This document shows positions 22,391 to 36,066 of a stretch of DNA of 64,000 bases, in pieces; position 1 is the first letter of the stretch; the number at the start of each line of letters is the position of its first letter. A program made the position numbers and the translations under genes. The notes under the pieces were generated by a model. That model searched no databases, was not told where the DNA came from, and worked only from the letters and a program-made list of their open reading frames with translations. The stretch is from NCBI GenBank assembly GCA_004123355.1, contig SCHM01000004.1:6041017-6105016 (forward strand), in the 5' to 3' direction. Source of the DNA: Amphirosellinia nigrospora (lineage: Eukaryota; Ascomycota; Sordariomycetes; Xylariales; Xylariaceae).

Positions 22391-23570
22391 CTACTCTTGC
22401 GCATCATACTGTCTAAACAGCTCCCTAAACTCCCCATCCTGACAACAGCATCATGAAGCCGAGGCCACTCCCTCTCATCGGGTAACTCTCCCGCGGTCTT
22501 CCCGTCCTCCCACCACCCGCAAAGCGCTCATACAGTTCCGCCACGATCCTCGCGCGCCGGGGTAGCTCCTTCTGCCACTCCTGCCAATCCCACTCGATCG
22601 GGACAACCTCATCCGTGATATGATCGTGCAGTTTGATCTCGACAGGATCTTTATACGAGTCCGAGTGGAGATACGCGCCGTTCGCCGTGACCATGATCTC
22701 GCCCTTCTCGCCATTAATAGTCCAGATGAACCCCGGCGTCCCTTTGAACTGCTGACCGGATCGGAAGGTAAACGACAGCGTAGCGTCCTCCGCGATATCG
22801 ATGCCCGCTTTCCCCTTTGCCAGTTTGCCGTGTACGGCCAGGAGGTCGGGGACGTCGGAGCGGATTGTCCTCTCGGTAGTAACACCATCCTGATCCCGAA
22901 GTCTGAGCACCGGATGCTGCAACTGCGCGCGGCTCTGAAACCCGTCGAACTCGCCCAGGACATCATGGACGTAATCGACCGTGTGCGCATACGCGATGGT
23001 GACATGGTTCCCACCGACTTTCCGATCCGCAAAATACGCCACCGTCTCCGCGAGGCTGTCTCGTCTGCCCAGATTCCCAAAGGCGCGGACATCGCTACTC
23101 AGCACGCGCCCGATGCGACCGGACCTCAGAACCTCCTTGAGTTTCAGCGTGATAGGCGAGACGCGACCCTGCAGACCGATGATACTGTGGTCCACGCGCC
23201 GCCCACCCGTCAGGGCGAGCGCGGCGTCGTAGTTCTCGGCCAGCGGCCACTCGATGAACACGGCTTTCCCGGCGGCGAGCGAGGGCGCCGTGGTCAGGAT
23301 ATGGGTGTCGACGCGGGTATTACACACGACGAGGTCGACGTCTTTATCCGCGGCTAGATCTTCCGGACGACCGTAGGCTCTGACGGTAGGGGGTAAGTTG
23401 AAGTGTGTGCGCGCGGCTTCGGCGGCCGCGACGCTGGAGTTGAGCAGCGCGACGAGCTCGTAGTGGGATTTACCCCGTTCTGAGTTGAGGTAGGGCAGGT
23501 GGCCTTGCTCGGCCCAGTTCACTTTTGCCGAGGCGGAGAGGCCGATGAGGGCTATGCGGATGGGTGGCAT
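22391..23570 (-). CDS. Gfo/Idh/MocA-family protein, Gal80-like (two frame breaks near the C-terminus)
   Basis: Rossmann-fold protein starting MPPIRIALIGLSASAKVNW, with GLSASA where NAD(P)-binding members usually have a GxGxxG-type loop. Residues 106-111 read IEWPLA where catalytic members have EKP, so the conserved Lys is Trp (W108), as I recall for yeast Gal80. GLQGRVSPITLKLKEVL and GGNHVTIAYAHTVDYVHDVLGEF follow the order of the C-terminal domain of this family. The uncorrected frame ends at 22425, but the C-terminus becomes family-like (EDGKTAGELPDEREWPRLHDA) one frame away from CCC 22509-22511 and again beyond CCC 22423-22425 (C on +). Restoring one base at each extends the gene to the TAG at 22391-22393, giving 394 codons. 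It could be a sugar-responsive transcription regulator or an oxidoreductase; the missing Lys favours a non-enzymatic role. No galactose genes are adjacent. Confidence 0.85.
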
Positions 23571-24159
23571 TGGGGTCGTAGTGTGAGAGGCGGGAGTAAG
23601 ACTAAATAGATGAGGATGGGGTGAACTGTGATATGGACGGATGAAACCGAAACCCTGATGCTATATGCTTGAACATCGTAACGAATTCTTAATGTGCGTT
23701 TCCTTCCTCTCTTATACTTTTTGTTTACGCCTATGATTAGGTATTAGAAATCGAGAAGTCCAAGAGGGGGATGATTCAGCAGAGGGGAACAAGTACAGTA
23801 ATTCATTATAATATCCGCACAGTAGGGCTACTAGTAAAATAGAGTACAAAACCTGTAGATTTTCATCATTGAGCACTGTGCTGCTTACCCTTTAGGAAAA
23901 TGGTCCTCTAGGCTTTTTATTCATCAACCCCAAAACAGAAGTATATGCCAAGCATCATGGGTTGGGTGTAGGTGTCGATAGCGATTTCATCTGATTTTTC
24001 AACTTATGATAGCAAAGAATACTGAGATAAAGCGTTGATATTTCTGGTCGGTTCGACATATGTTATAAGTTATTTTACATACATTTTATGTGTTCATAGA
24101 TTTATAGTACAAGCATTTTACCAGCCCAACCCCGGAGTTAACGATTTCTTATTTCGGAA
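23571..24159. other. Transition from gene region to AT-rich block
   Basis: This holds the promoter region of the Gal80-like gene and then about 400 bp of increasingly AT-rich sequence. The last G+C-containing patch is CAGCCCAACCCCGGAG at 24,122-24,137. Beyond about 24,160 composition falls abruptly and stays low. Confidence 0.6.
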
Positions 24160-24267
24160 GGATTTTAGCTTTAGAAATACTATTTTGTAAGTTTGTTTCG
24201 TAAGTTATATATTTAGCTATATAATATACTAGCTATACTTTTACTTTTTTTATTTTAGTGTAAAATT

Positions 24268-24420
24268 AAAACCTAGGTTTTAATTTATTATATTTGCTGT
24301 ATGTTTTTTTGTTATATTTGCTTATACTTTTTATTATAAAGCTAAGCTTTTTTTATTATAATTTAATTTAAAATAAAACCTAGGTTTTAATTTATAATAT
24401 TTATTATATGTTTTTTATTA
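24268..24420. repeat. Direct repeat around a 14-bp palindrome
   Basis: AAAACCTAGGTTTT is a perfect palindrome at 24,268-24,281 and again at 24,375-24,388. In each case it is followed by TTAATTTAT and about 30 similar bases. After the palindrome the first copy has TTTGCTGTATG where the second has TTTATTATATG: one C-to-T and two G-to-A differences, the polarity expected of RIP. The two copies lie at the very edge of the AT block. Confidence 0.6.
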
Positions 24421-25561
24421 TATTAATTTGCTAAAAAAAATACTAAAGTAATATTAGCTAATAATATAAGCTAAAATAATTATATAATATATAAGTTCGG
24501 AGGAAAAAAAGATTTTAATCGTAATAATTATTAAATATTTAGTTTTTACTTAAATAAATTATGGTATTATTAAGCTATAAAATTTAAATATTAAGTTAAA
24601 ATATTATTTTATAAGCATTATTGTTTTTAAGCTTTATAAAATCTTTTTAAGCTAAAATTTTTATTAAAAAAAGCAGTAAAAGCGCGTTAAATATATAATT
24701 AGTTTAATATTATTTATAAATAATTTATTTTGTTTAACTATTAGTTAAATAAATAAATTTAAATAAGCTAATAATTATTAGTTAAAAATGTTAATAATTA
24801 TAAGCTTAAAAACCGTTCTATTTAAAATATATATAAACTATAATTTATATAATTATTTAATCTTATAAAAAACTTAGCTAATGCTTAATAATATTGTTTA
24901 ATATATTTATTAAAAAAAACTTAAAAACTTAATATAAAATTATTAATATATAATTATATTTAACGCCGCTTTTAGCGATTTATAGTATAATTTAAAAGCT
25001 TAAAATTATTATTTTAAAACTAGTTTAAACTATATTATATAATAAAACTTTAATTATATTTACTATATATAATATTATTATAAAGTATATTTTAATAAAA
25101 TTTAATATTTTATATTTAAATATAATAAAAGCTTTTATAGCTACGATAAAAAAAGTAGCTACGCTAAAAGCGTAAAATATATAATATTTAAAAAATATAT
25201 AATATTTTTGTTTGCTAAAATAGTTATAATAATTTATTAACTAATATTAAAATAAATCTAAAAAATAGTTTTTATTAGCTATTAAATAGTAATAAATATT
25301 ATAGCTAGTTTATATTATTTGTTTATAATTTAGTTTTAATAGCGTTAAATTATAAAAATAAAACTAATTTTAGTTTTTATATAATAAAATATAAAATCGT
25401 AAATATAATAAATATAAACTTAAAAACTTTAAATAGTTTAAAAATAGTTAAATAAAAATTAAAAAGTTGTTTTATTTAAATAAAATAATAAATAAATAGT
25501 TATATAAGTTTATAAAAGTTTATAAAGCTAGAAAATAAATATAAAGCTATTTCGAATATAA

Positions 25562-25715
25562 AAACTATAATATTAAAATAATTATATTTTTAATTTAGCT
25601 GCTTTTAATTAACTATAATATTAAAATAATTATATTTTTTAACTTAGTTTTAAGCTTAGCTGCTTTAATTAACTATAATATTAAAATAATTATATTTTTT
25701 AATTTAGTTTTTTAT
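25562..25715. repeat. Three copies of a ~30-bp AT unit
   Basis: AACTATAATATTAAAATAAT followed by TATATTTTT occurs at about 25,563, 25,611 and 25,671, spaced 48 and 60 bp. The copies are separated by related TTTAGCTGCTTTTAATT sequence. It is a short irregular direct repeat in the AT block, of unknown origin. Confidence 0.5.
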
Positions 25716-28074
25716 TTTTATATATAACTATTTTTTTTTTTAATAGAAATTTTTTTTTTTTATTAACTTGTTTATAATATTTTTATTTATTAATTTATTT
25801 TTATTATTAGATTTTGTTTTTTTTAGCTATTATTAAATTATAAATTATAGTTTTAATAAAAGCTAGTTAAAGTTTTTAAAGTTCGATAATTTAACTAAAA
25901 TAAAAAATATTATTAATTTAATAATTATCGAGCTAAAGTTTTATGCTAGCGTATTATTTTAGTCCGAAATAAAACTTATTATAATAATATTTATTAAAAA
26001 ATATTTAAAAAACTATTAAATTAAAAAATAAAAAAGTTTATATTTTTTATATTAGTATAAATTTCGGTTATTAAATATAATAATAATATTTTATTTAAAG
26101 TTTAAAACTAAATATATTTTTAAAATATTATAAAAAAATTGCTTATTTAAACTATAATTTATTATATTACGCTAAATTATACATAATAAAAATATAAACT
26201 AACGCTAAATTAAAACTAGGATTTAAAACTAATTTTACTTAAATTTTTATATATTATAAAAAACGAACTATATAATATAATACTTTAAATAATAAAAAAA
26301 TAATATTTAATATATATATATAAATTTACTGCTTTTATAAGTTTTAAAGCTATTTATAGTTTTTTTAAAATATTATATATTATAGCAAGCTTAAAAAAGC
26401 TAAGCTTATAAAAGCTAAATTATTTTAAATTAAAACTAAGCTATTTTAAACTAAAGCTAAACTATTTTAAGCTAAAGCTAATTATTTTAAGCTAAAACGT
26501 TAATTAAATTATTATTTAGAAATTAATTTAATATTTATTAAAAACTATTTAAACTAAACAAAAAAAATTAAACTTTAATAGTTTTTTATTTATAATAATA
26601 TTTTTATAAAATAGTTTAATTAAAAATAATATAAAACGTTAATAATTATTTAATATATTAATAAACGTAATATTATTTTAATATATTAGTAATTTTTCGC
26701 TAAATTATATAAAATAGCTTGTTTAATAATTAATATTAAATAATTTAAAAATTTAAAATATATTAAAACCGGGCAAAAACTATATATATATTTAATATTT
26801 TAAAAATAAAATAATAAAAACTAATAATATAAACTATTAAACTTTAATTTAATTAAAATAACTATTAATAATAAATTATATAATTATAAAGCTATTATTA
26901 TATTTTATTATTATATTAAAATATAAAAAGTTTTTATATAATATTTTTTAGCAGTTATAATATTTTATAATATAATAAAAAAAACTTTTTTGCTTAATAT
27001 ATTATTAAAAGTTTATTTAAAAAAAATATTTTTTATTTATTTTTTTTTAAATATTATTTTTTTTTAAAAAATAAAATATAAATAAAAATATTTTTAATTT
27101 TAGCTAATATTTTTTTAAAACTTATAAAAATAAATATAATAAATAAACTAAAAAATTTAAACTAAATAAGCTTAATTTTAACTTTATAAAACTAATAATT
27201 TTTATAATATATAATTTAAAAAAAAAATATAAAATATTAATTAAAATATAAATATATTATTAATAATAACTTTAACTTACGTTTTATTTAAAAAATATTA
27301 TTATTTATAGCTTTATATAAAATATAATTATAATATTAAATATATTTAGTTTTAATAAATATTTTAATTAAATAAGTTTTAATTTAGTTAAAAATTTCGA
27401 TAAATTTTATTATATTATAATTTTTAATTTAATATTTATTAATAATATTTATTAAAACTATAATATAAAAAATTAGCTAAAATTTACGAGTAAATATTAT
27501 TAATATTTTTTTATTATTTTTTTTTAACGTTTTTATTTAAAAAATAAAAAAAAATCTAGCTTTTTTAAAAAAAAAGCAAAAAAGCTATATTAACATTTAA
27601 ATTTTTCTAAAGTTTTTATAAAATTAAATATATTTTTTTTAAAGCTATTTTATTTTAAACTATAAAAAAAAAACTTTAAAAAATTAATTAAAAATAATTA
27701 ACTAAAATATATAAACTTTTTTAACCTAATAAATTTTAATTATAGCTATAAATTTAAATAAAATAAAAATAATATTTAAATAATTAAAAATTATTAATAA
27801 AACTAAAATTTAAATAAATATAATATAGTTTTTATTAAAATTAATTATATTTTTATAAATTTTATAATGTTTAAATAAGCTTAAAAAATAAATTATAGTT
27901 TTATTTATTTATTTTTTATAAAAATTTAAACTATTTTTATATTTAAATATAAGCTATAATTAAAAGTTTTATTTTTATATTTATTTTAAGCTTATTATAA
28001 TTATAATTATATAAAATAAAAAGCTTTTTTATATAAAACATATAAAAAAAACTTTTTTTTCCGGGTTTTATTTT

Positions 28075-28710
28075 AAAACTATTTATAAATATATTATAAA
28101 CTTTAAAAAAATATTTATATTTAAATTATATTTTTTAATATATATTTAATAAAATAAACTTTAAAAAATATATAAAAAATATATATAAACTTTAAAAAAA
28201 TATAAATATTTAAGTTATATTTTTTAATAAACGTTTAATAAAATAAGCTTTAAATAATATATAAAAAATTATATAAATTTAAAAAAAATATTTATATTTA
28301 AATTATATTTTTTAATAAACGTTTAATAAAAAAACTTTAAATAATATATAAAAATATATATAAACTTTAAAAAAAATATTTATATTTAAATTATATTTTT
28401 TAATAAATATTTAGCGAAATAAGCTTTAAAAAATATATAAAAAATATATAAATTTTAAAAAAAATATTTATATTTAAATTATATTTTTTAATAAACGTTT
28501 AATAAAAAAACTTTAAACTATATATAAAAAATATATATAAACTTAAAATAAAATATTTATATTTAAGTTATATTTTTTAATAAACGTTTAGCAAAAAAAG
28601 CTTTAAAACTTATATAAAAAATAAATATAAATTTTAAAAAAATATAAATATTTAAATTATATTTTTAATAAACGTTCGGCGAAAAAAGCTTTAAATAATA
28701 TATAAAATAT
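28075..28710. repeat. Tandem array, ~88-bp period, about seven copies
   Basis: The word TTTTTTAATA, usually continuing to AACGTTTA, recurs at about 28131, 28220, 28308, 28396, 28484, 28573 and 28662, steps of 88-89 bp. Each unit also carries TATAAACTTTAAAAAAA, ATATTTATATTTAAATTATA and an AAGCTTTAAA-like word. Units differ at few positions (AACGTTTAAT, AACGTTTAGC, AACGTTCGGC, AATATTTAGC), mostly C/T or G/A. This is a minisatellite embedded in the mutated block. It may be an internal tandem repeat of a retroelement or an independent satellite. Confidence 0.75.
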
Positions 28711-30989
28711 ATATATTAAAACTAAAAGTTTAACGTTTAAATAATATATTTATTTATAAGTTAAATTAATTTAACTTTTTAATTAAAATAGCTATAAAAA
28801 CTATTTATAAATATTATATAATTTATTATTAAATATTATATTATAAAACTAAAATAATTATATAAAACTATAACAAATTTTAAATAAATATTAAAACTAA
28901 ATTTAAATATTAAAATATTTAGTTTTTAATTATAAAAGTTTTTATTTAAGTTTATAAAACTATAAAAAAAAAATATAATAAAGTTTTATATTTAAAAATA
29001 GTTCGATAAAAAGTAAAATATAATTAAAGCTTATATTTAAATATTTAAAATTTAAAATTTAATTTAGCTAATAATTTTTTAAAGTTTTTAAAAGCTTTAG
29101 TTTTTTATTTTAATTTTAATATAATTTTTTTATATTTTTAATTTATAGTTAAATTTTAAAACTTTTTTTTATAAACTTTTTAAAATATTATTTTTTAAAA
29201 AAGTTTAAAGCTATTTTAAATAATATTATAATAATAATATAATATATTTAATTTATAAAAATAATCGGAATAATATTAATTTTTAAGTTTTTATAAAAGT
29301 TTTTAAAAGTTATATAGCTTTTATAGCTAAATTTTATAGTTAATCTATATAATAATAATAATAAAAAAAGTTTTAAATATTAAAAATATAAAATTTTATT
29401 TTTAAAAAATAAAAAATTAAATTTTTATAATATTTTTAATATTATTATTATTTATTAGTTAATTTAAACTTATTTTAAGCTTTTTGTTTAAATTTTTATT
29501 ATAATAAATATAAATATAACTAATAATATAAAAATAAAAAAAATTATTTATTATTAAGTAATAATTAATTAAATAATAAATTAAATAGTTAATTTATTAA
29601 ACGTATTAAATAATATAAATAAGTTATAAATAATTTTATAAAAATATATTAACTAATTAATTATTTAATTTATTAAGCTATTTTTTAGCTATTATAATCG
29701 ATTTAAAAATTTTAACGGTTTATTATATTAAATATAAATAAAATATAAATAAAACATAAATAAAATAAAAAAAAAAACATATTTATTATAATTATTAATA
29801 AGTTATATTATATATAATAATAAATATATATTTTTTAAGCAGTAATAATAATAATAAAAAACTAAGCTATATAGTTTTTTAGTATTTATTTAATAATACG
29901 TTTTATATAAACGTTTTTTATTTTTGCGCTATTTCGAATATATTAAAACTAGTAGTTAATATATATTATTTTAAACTTAAACGTAGTTTTATTTAATAAA
30001 TAAAATTATAATATATATTTTATATTTTAAGTTTTTAATTTTAATAAATTATAAAAAGTTTTTATAATTAAATTATTAGTTAATTATATATTAATAAATA
30101 AATATTAAAGTTATATTATTAAATAGTTTAAAAACTAAACTTTTTTATTTATTATTATAAATTTTATTTTTTTTTAAATAAAAAAGTTATTAAAATTATT
30201 ATTATAAACTATAAATATTTTATATTAATATTTAGTTTAAATAAATAATAAAATAATATATTTATAAATAATTTTAATTTTTTAATAAAATAAATCGCTC
30301 CGAAAGCTTTAAAAAAAATAGCTATAAAGATTATTTAAAAAAATTCTAATTAGTTTTATAAACTAGTTTAATATAAAATTAAAACAATAAAGCTAATAAG
30401 TTCTATAATAATAAATAATATAAAAAAAAAAAAGTTTTAAAACTAAGCTAAAAAAAGCGTTTTTTTAAAACTAAATTTTAAACAAAAAAAAAAAAATAAT
30501 AAATATTTTAGTTTTATTTTTTTAATTTTTTATAATCCGGGCAATAATATATAATAATATACGCTAACGTTATTTAATTATTTTTTTATTAATTATTATT
30601 TATATAATTTGCTAAAAAAATTATATAATAATATATTTTAGTTTATATATATATATTTAAATATTTTATATTTAGTTATTTTATATAAAAATTATAATAT
30701 TTTTATAAAAAAAAACTATAAAAGTAGCAATAAATAAGCTAGCGCTTTTTTACGCCCGCTATTATTATTATTAGCGCTAAAAACTTAATAACTTTTAAAT
30801 ATTATATTATATTAGTTATTTTAAAAACATATTAAACGGCGTTTTTTAAATATATAAAAATATTAATATAGCTTTTTAGTTATTATTTATAAAGTAATTA
30901 AAAAAGCAAAAAAATAATAAGTTTTTTTTTTATATAGTTTAGTTTTATTAGCAATTTTTAGTTTACGTTATTTTAAAAAAACTTATTTA

Positions 30990-31150
30990 AATATATAAAA
31001 TAATAAAATAATAACGTTAGCTTTTATATTATAATTTTTATAAAAATAAAATATAAATATTTATTATTATATAATAATTAATAAAATTATTTCTATAAAT
31101 TTATATAATTATATAACTATATAAAAAATCTTTTTATTTAATCCGGTTTT
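30990..31150 (+). repeat. Dispersed repeat, copy 1 (pair at ~58,760-58,915)
   Basis: Around 31,035-31,135 the sequence AATATAAATATTTATTATTA, then TAATTAATAAAATTATTT, then TATAAAAAATCTTTTTATTT closely matches 58,805-58,905 in the same orientation. Flanks on both sides become too diverged to follow by eye. This probably marks two copies of one mutated element. Confidence 0.5.
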
Positions 31151-34100
31151 TAATTTTAATAATATTTTAATATAATATTTAAATAATAAACGTTATAAAA
31201 TAATTACTTTTTTTTTTTTAAACTAAAGCTAATATTTTAATAAATATTATTTATTTTATTTTTTAAATATATATATTATTATTTTGCGCTTTTTTTTACT
31301 ATTTAGTTTAATATTTTATGCTTTAAAAGTTTAATTAAACTAAAATTATTTTAAAAAAAACCAAGCCTTTTTTATATTAAAAAAATCTTTTTAATATTAA
31401 GCTTTTTATTAACTTATATATTTAATTATATATATAAGTTATTTTTTTAATTAAATAGTTTTAATTTAATTTTTATTTTAATTATTTTACGCTAAAACTA
31501 TTTATAAACTAAACTTAATAATAATATATATATATAACTTTTTTATATTTATTATTTTATTTTTATAATAGTTTTAAAACGTTATATTTATTATTAATAT
31601 ATATTATTAAAAACTACTTTTAATTTTAATAAAATAACGTTTTCGTAAAAATATTTAATAATAAAACTAAATATTTTAAGCTTTATTAATATAAGCTTTT
31701 TTACTTTATAAATATATATCGTTATTATTTTTAATTTTCGATAAGTTAGCTTTTATATAAAAAAACAATTATTTAGCCGTTTATTTATTTATTTTATAAA
31801 ATTTAATAATTTTATTAAATTTTTCGTTTATTATAAATATATATAAATAAATATTTTATTAACTAAAAACTTATATAAACTAATTAATATTTAAACTATT
31901 TTTATTTTTATTATTTAGTTTATAATAAATAATATTTTTAAAGCTATTTAATTAATCGGCTATATATTAAAAGTTTTTTAAATATTTTGCTTATTAATAA
32001 TATTTAATATAATTTAATAATATATTTATATATTAAATAAAGCTATAATAAAAAAATAGTTTAAATTATAGCGAGCTATTTAGCTTTATAATACGTTAAA
32101 AAAATAATTTTAATTTTATTAAATATTTAAACGGTAGATTAAAAGCTTTTAATAAAGCTAAAAATTTATTTATTTCCGCTTTTTAGTTTTTTAATTATAT
32201 TTTTTTATAATATTACTATAGATTTTATTATATAACTTTTTATTTATTATTTAAAAATAATATATTTCTTTTTAAAGCTTTTTATTTAATATTAAATTTT
32301 ATAAATATAATATTTATATTTAAAAATCTTTAATATTATTTTAATAATATATTATTTTTTAAAATATATTATAATAATTTTAGTTAAATTATTTATTTTA
32401 TTAAATATATTAATAATTTTTTAACGGATAAAAAATATATTTTATTATTTTTTAATATATTAATAATTTTAGCAAAAATAATAATATTTATAATAAAAAT
32501 TAAAGCTAATAATATTAAAAATAATAGCTTTATTATTAATAAATATATTATTAAAAATTAATATTTTTTATATATATAAGTTTTTTATATTTAAAAATAA
32601 ATATAAATAAAAAGCTAAAAATACTTTTATTAGTTAATTAGCTAAACTTTATAAATAATATATTATTAATAAAACTATAATAAATATATTTTATTAAAAA
32701 AAATAAGCTATAATTATATAATAAATAAAAATAATTAAATAATTATTTAATATATTAAAGCTAAAAAAACATAATAGCAAAAAAAAATATTAAATAAATA
32801 AATATATTAAATAGTTAATAAAAAAATATATTTATAAAAGTTTAGTTAGCTTTTTATAAAAATCTTTTATAAAAAGTTATAATAGCTATTAAGATTTTAG
32901 TTTTATATATAAATATTATAATAGTTGCTTTATTGTTTATTTAAAAGTTTATTTTTTATTTTTATCTGTTTTTAGTATATATAATAAAATATATTAAAAA
33001 TTAAAAAATAATATTATTTTAAAAATTTTATTATATTATTTCAAAATAAAGTTTTTATAAAGCTTATATAAACGCGTTAAACAAGCTAAGTTTTATTTCG
33101 GATATAAAAAAAACTAAAATAAATACCCCTTAATATATAAAAAAAAAACTATTAACTTATTATAAAAACTAATTAAAACTATATATAAAATATTATAATT
33201 ATAATAATTAATATAATTATGCGCTTTTTATATAAATATAATAATAAATATTAGCTTTAATATTATTTTTATTTGTTTATTTATATTTTATTAATTTTAT
33301 TTTTTAAATTATAAAGCTAATATATTATTTTAAAAATAAAAAAGCTTATTATATTTATAGCTATATTTTTTATTATTAATAAATAATATATTATATTAAA
33401 AATAAATATATATTTTATCGGGCTTATAAATTTTATATTTTTTTAATAGCGCTAAATTTTATATTAAACGTTTAAACGTTACGTTTTCGCTTAAATAAAC
33501 AAAATTAAATATTATTTTTTTATTAGTAATATTAACGTTATTAGTTTTAATATTTTTATTTTTATTATTATTATTATTAGTTTTATTATTATATTATTTT
33601 AGCTTAAAAGTAAAATTATATAACTTTATTTAAAAAAACGTTTTTATTTTATTAGTTAAAACTAAAAATATAATTAATATATAATTTATTTTAAAATATT
33701 ATATAAAATTTATAGCTATTTTGATTTTATTTAATATATTAAATTATATAATATAATTTTAATTTTTTTTATTTAAATTTTAATTATAGCTATTAAAAAC
33801 GTTAATTAATTTTGTTTTAATTTCCGGTTAAATATTAAAATATTATTTAAAAGTAATAAATATTATAAAAATAACTATATTTAAACTAGTATAAAAAAAT
33901 AAAAGCTTATTTAGTTACGTATTTTATAAAACTTTTAGTTTTAAAGAAAAAAATAATTATTTTAGCTAGTAGTTTAAACAAAAATTAAAAAGCTTTTTTA
34001 ATATATTTTATAGTATTATATAATATAATAATAATAAAATTGTTTAGTAAAATATAACTATAAACGTAAAAAATAGCTAAATTAAATATAATAAAATATA

Positions 34101-36066
34101 AATAATAATTAATAAACTATTTTATAATAAAATAATAATTTAATTTTCGTAAACTATAAAATAAAGTTTTTATATATTATATTAATATATTATTATTAAT
34201 AAAAGGTTTATTATTTAAAAATAAATAATAATAAATAAATTTTAAATAACGATTAGTTTATTTTATATTTTTATTTAATATTATTAAAACTTTTTTATTA
34301 TTGTTTTAATTATTATAAAAAAAATATAAAATTTATAATAGTTTTATATTATTAAGCTTTATATTTTAAAGCTTTATTAATAACGTTACTTAATAAATAG
34401 TTTTAATTTATATATATATTTTTTTTTATTAGCTTATAATATTATTTTTTAAGTTTTATTGTTTTTATTAATATTTTAAATGTTATATATATTATTTTTT
34501 ATAATTTTTTTACGAAAAGTTTTTTTTAAAATATTAGCTAGTTTGTTTAAATTAAATTTGTTAATTATTATATAGTTTTTAAATATAATTTTTATAATTT
34601 AATAATACGCTATATTTTTTTTATTTTTTTATTATTATTTAGTTTAAGTGTTTTTTTTAAATATAAGCTTATATATTTATAAATTTATTAAAACTTTAAT
34701 ATAATATTAACTAATAAATAATAGCTAAATAATAAATAATACTTATTAAAGCTAGTAATATTTTTAGTTATAAAATTTTAGCTAAATAATAAATTAAAAA
34801 AAATAAAATTTATAAAAACTTATTTTTAAACGTAAAATATTAATATTATAATAATTAGCTAAATAATATTTAAAAAAGCTTATAAAATTATTATAAATAA
34901 ATATTTAAATCGAGTATTTTTTAAATATAATAAAAAAAGCATATTATTTAAGTTAAATACGCCGGCTTATTAAAAAAGCTATTATTATAATACTTTATTT
35001 ATTTATATTAAATAAAAAACTATAAAACTATATTTTAGCGGGACTATTTATTTTAGCTATATAAAAGCATATTTTTTTAATAGTTTTAATAACTATAGTT
35101 ATAAAATTAATTCGAAAATAATATAATTAAAATTTATATATAAAAAGTTAAATATTAATAAAAGCTATTATAGCGTTAATAAAGTTTAATTTTAATAAAA
35201 TTATTAAATTTTATATTTATTTATAGCTATTTATTAAATTAATTATTGCCCGGGCTATATAAATAATTATTAAAAAATATATTTATTATTATATAATTAA
35301 AAAAAATCCTATTTTATATAATATAAAATATAATTCGTTTATTAAACGATTTAAGTTTATTAATAAATAAAATTTAAAATTTAATAATATAATAATTATT
35401 TTTAGCTTTAACGTTTATTAATTTTTAAACTAAATAATATATATATTAAAATATTTTATTTTTATTTTTTAAAACGTTATTAGTTTAACGATATATTTTT
35501 TAAAGCTTTTTTTTTATTATATAAAAGCTAATAATGTTTTTTTGCTAGCTTAAATGCTTTTTTAAAAAAGCGTATTATATATTAGTATAATTTTTATAAA
35601 TTAATAATATCCGAGCTAGTAATTTTTTAAATATTATTTAAAGCCGGCGTAATTTTAAAATTAAATAATAATAAAAAACTAAAAATATTAGCTAGTAAAA
35701 ATAATTAAAACTGTTTAAATAACTTTTTATTATTATAAATAGCTTTAAATGCTTAAAGTTTTAATAGTAAATTTTAATTTTAATAAAAAATTTATTATAT
35801 TTTATTTAAAATATATTTAAAAATATTATATAACTATAAAGTTTAATAAATATTAAATACTAATAGTTTTTAATATATAAAACAAACTTAATTTGCTAAT
35901 TATTTTTAATATTATTTTTATAAATATATCGAAAGTTTTACGTATAATTAAAAATATAATTATAAAATATTTATATTTAATTTTAATATAATAATATTAT
36001 TAATATTTTATTTTTTATTAATTATTTATTTAACGTTTAAATAAAAAATTTATTTTTATAAAAAAT

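Noticed and set aside
22620-23357. A 245-codon plus-strand frame.
   Set aside because: It is the antisense shadow of the Gal80-like gene, whose minus-strand protein has clear family motifs.
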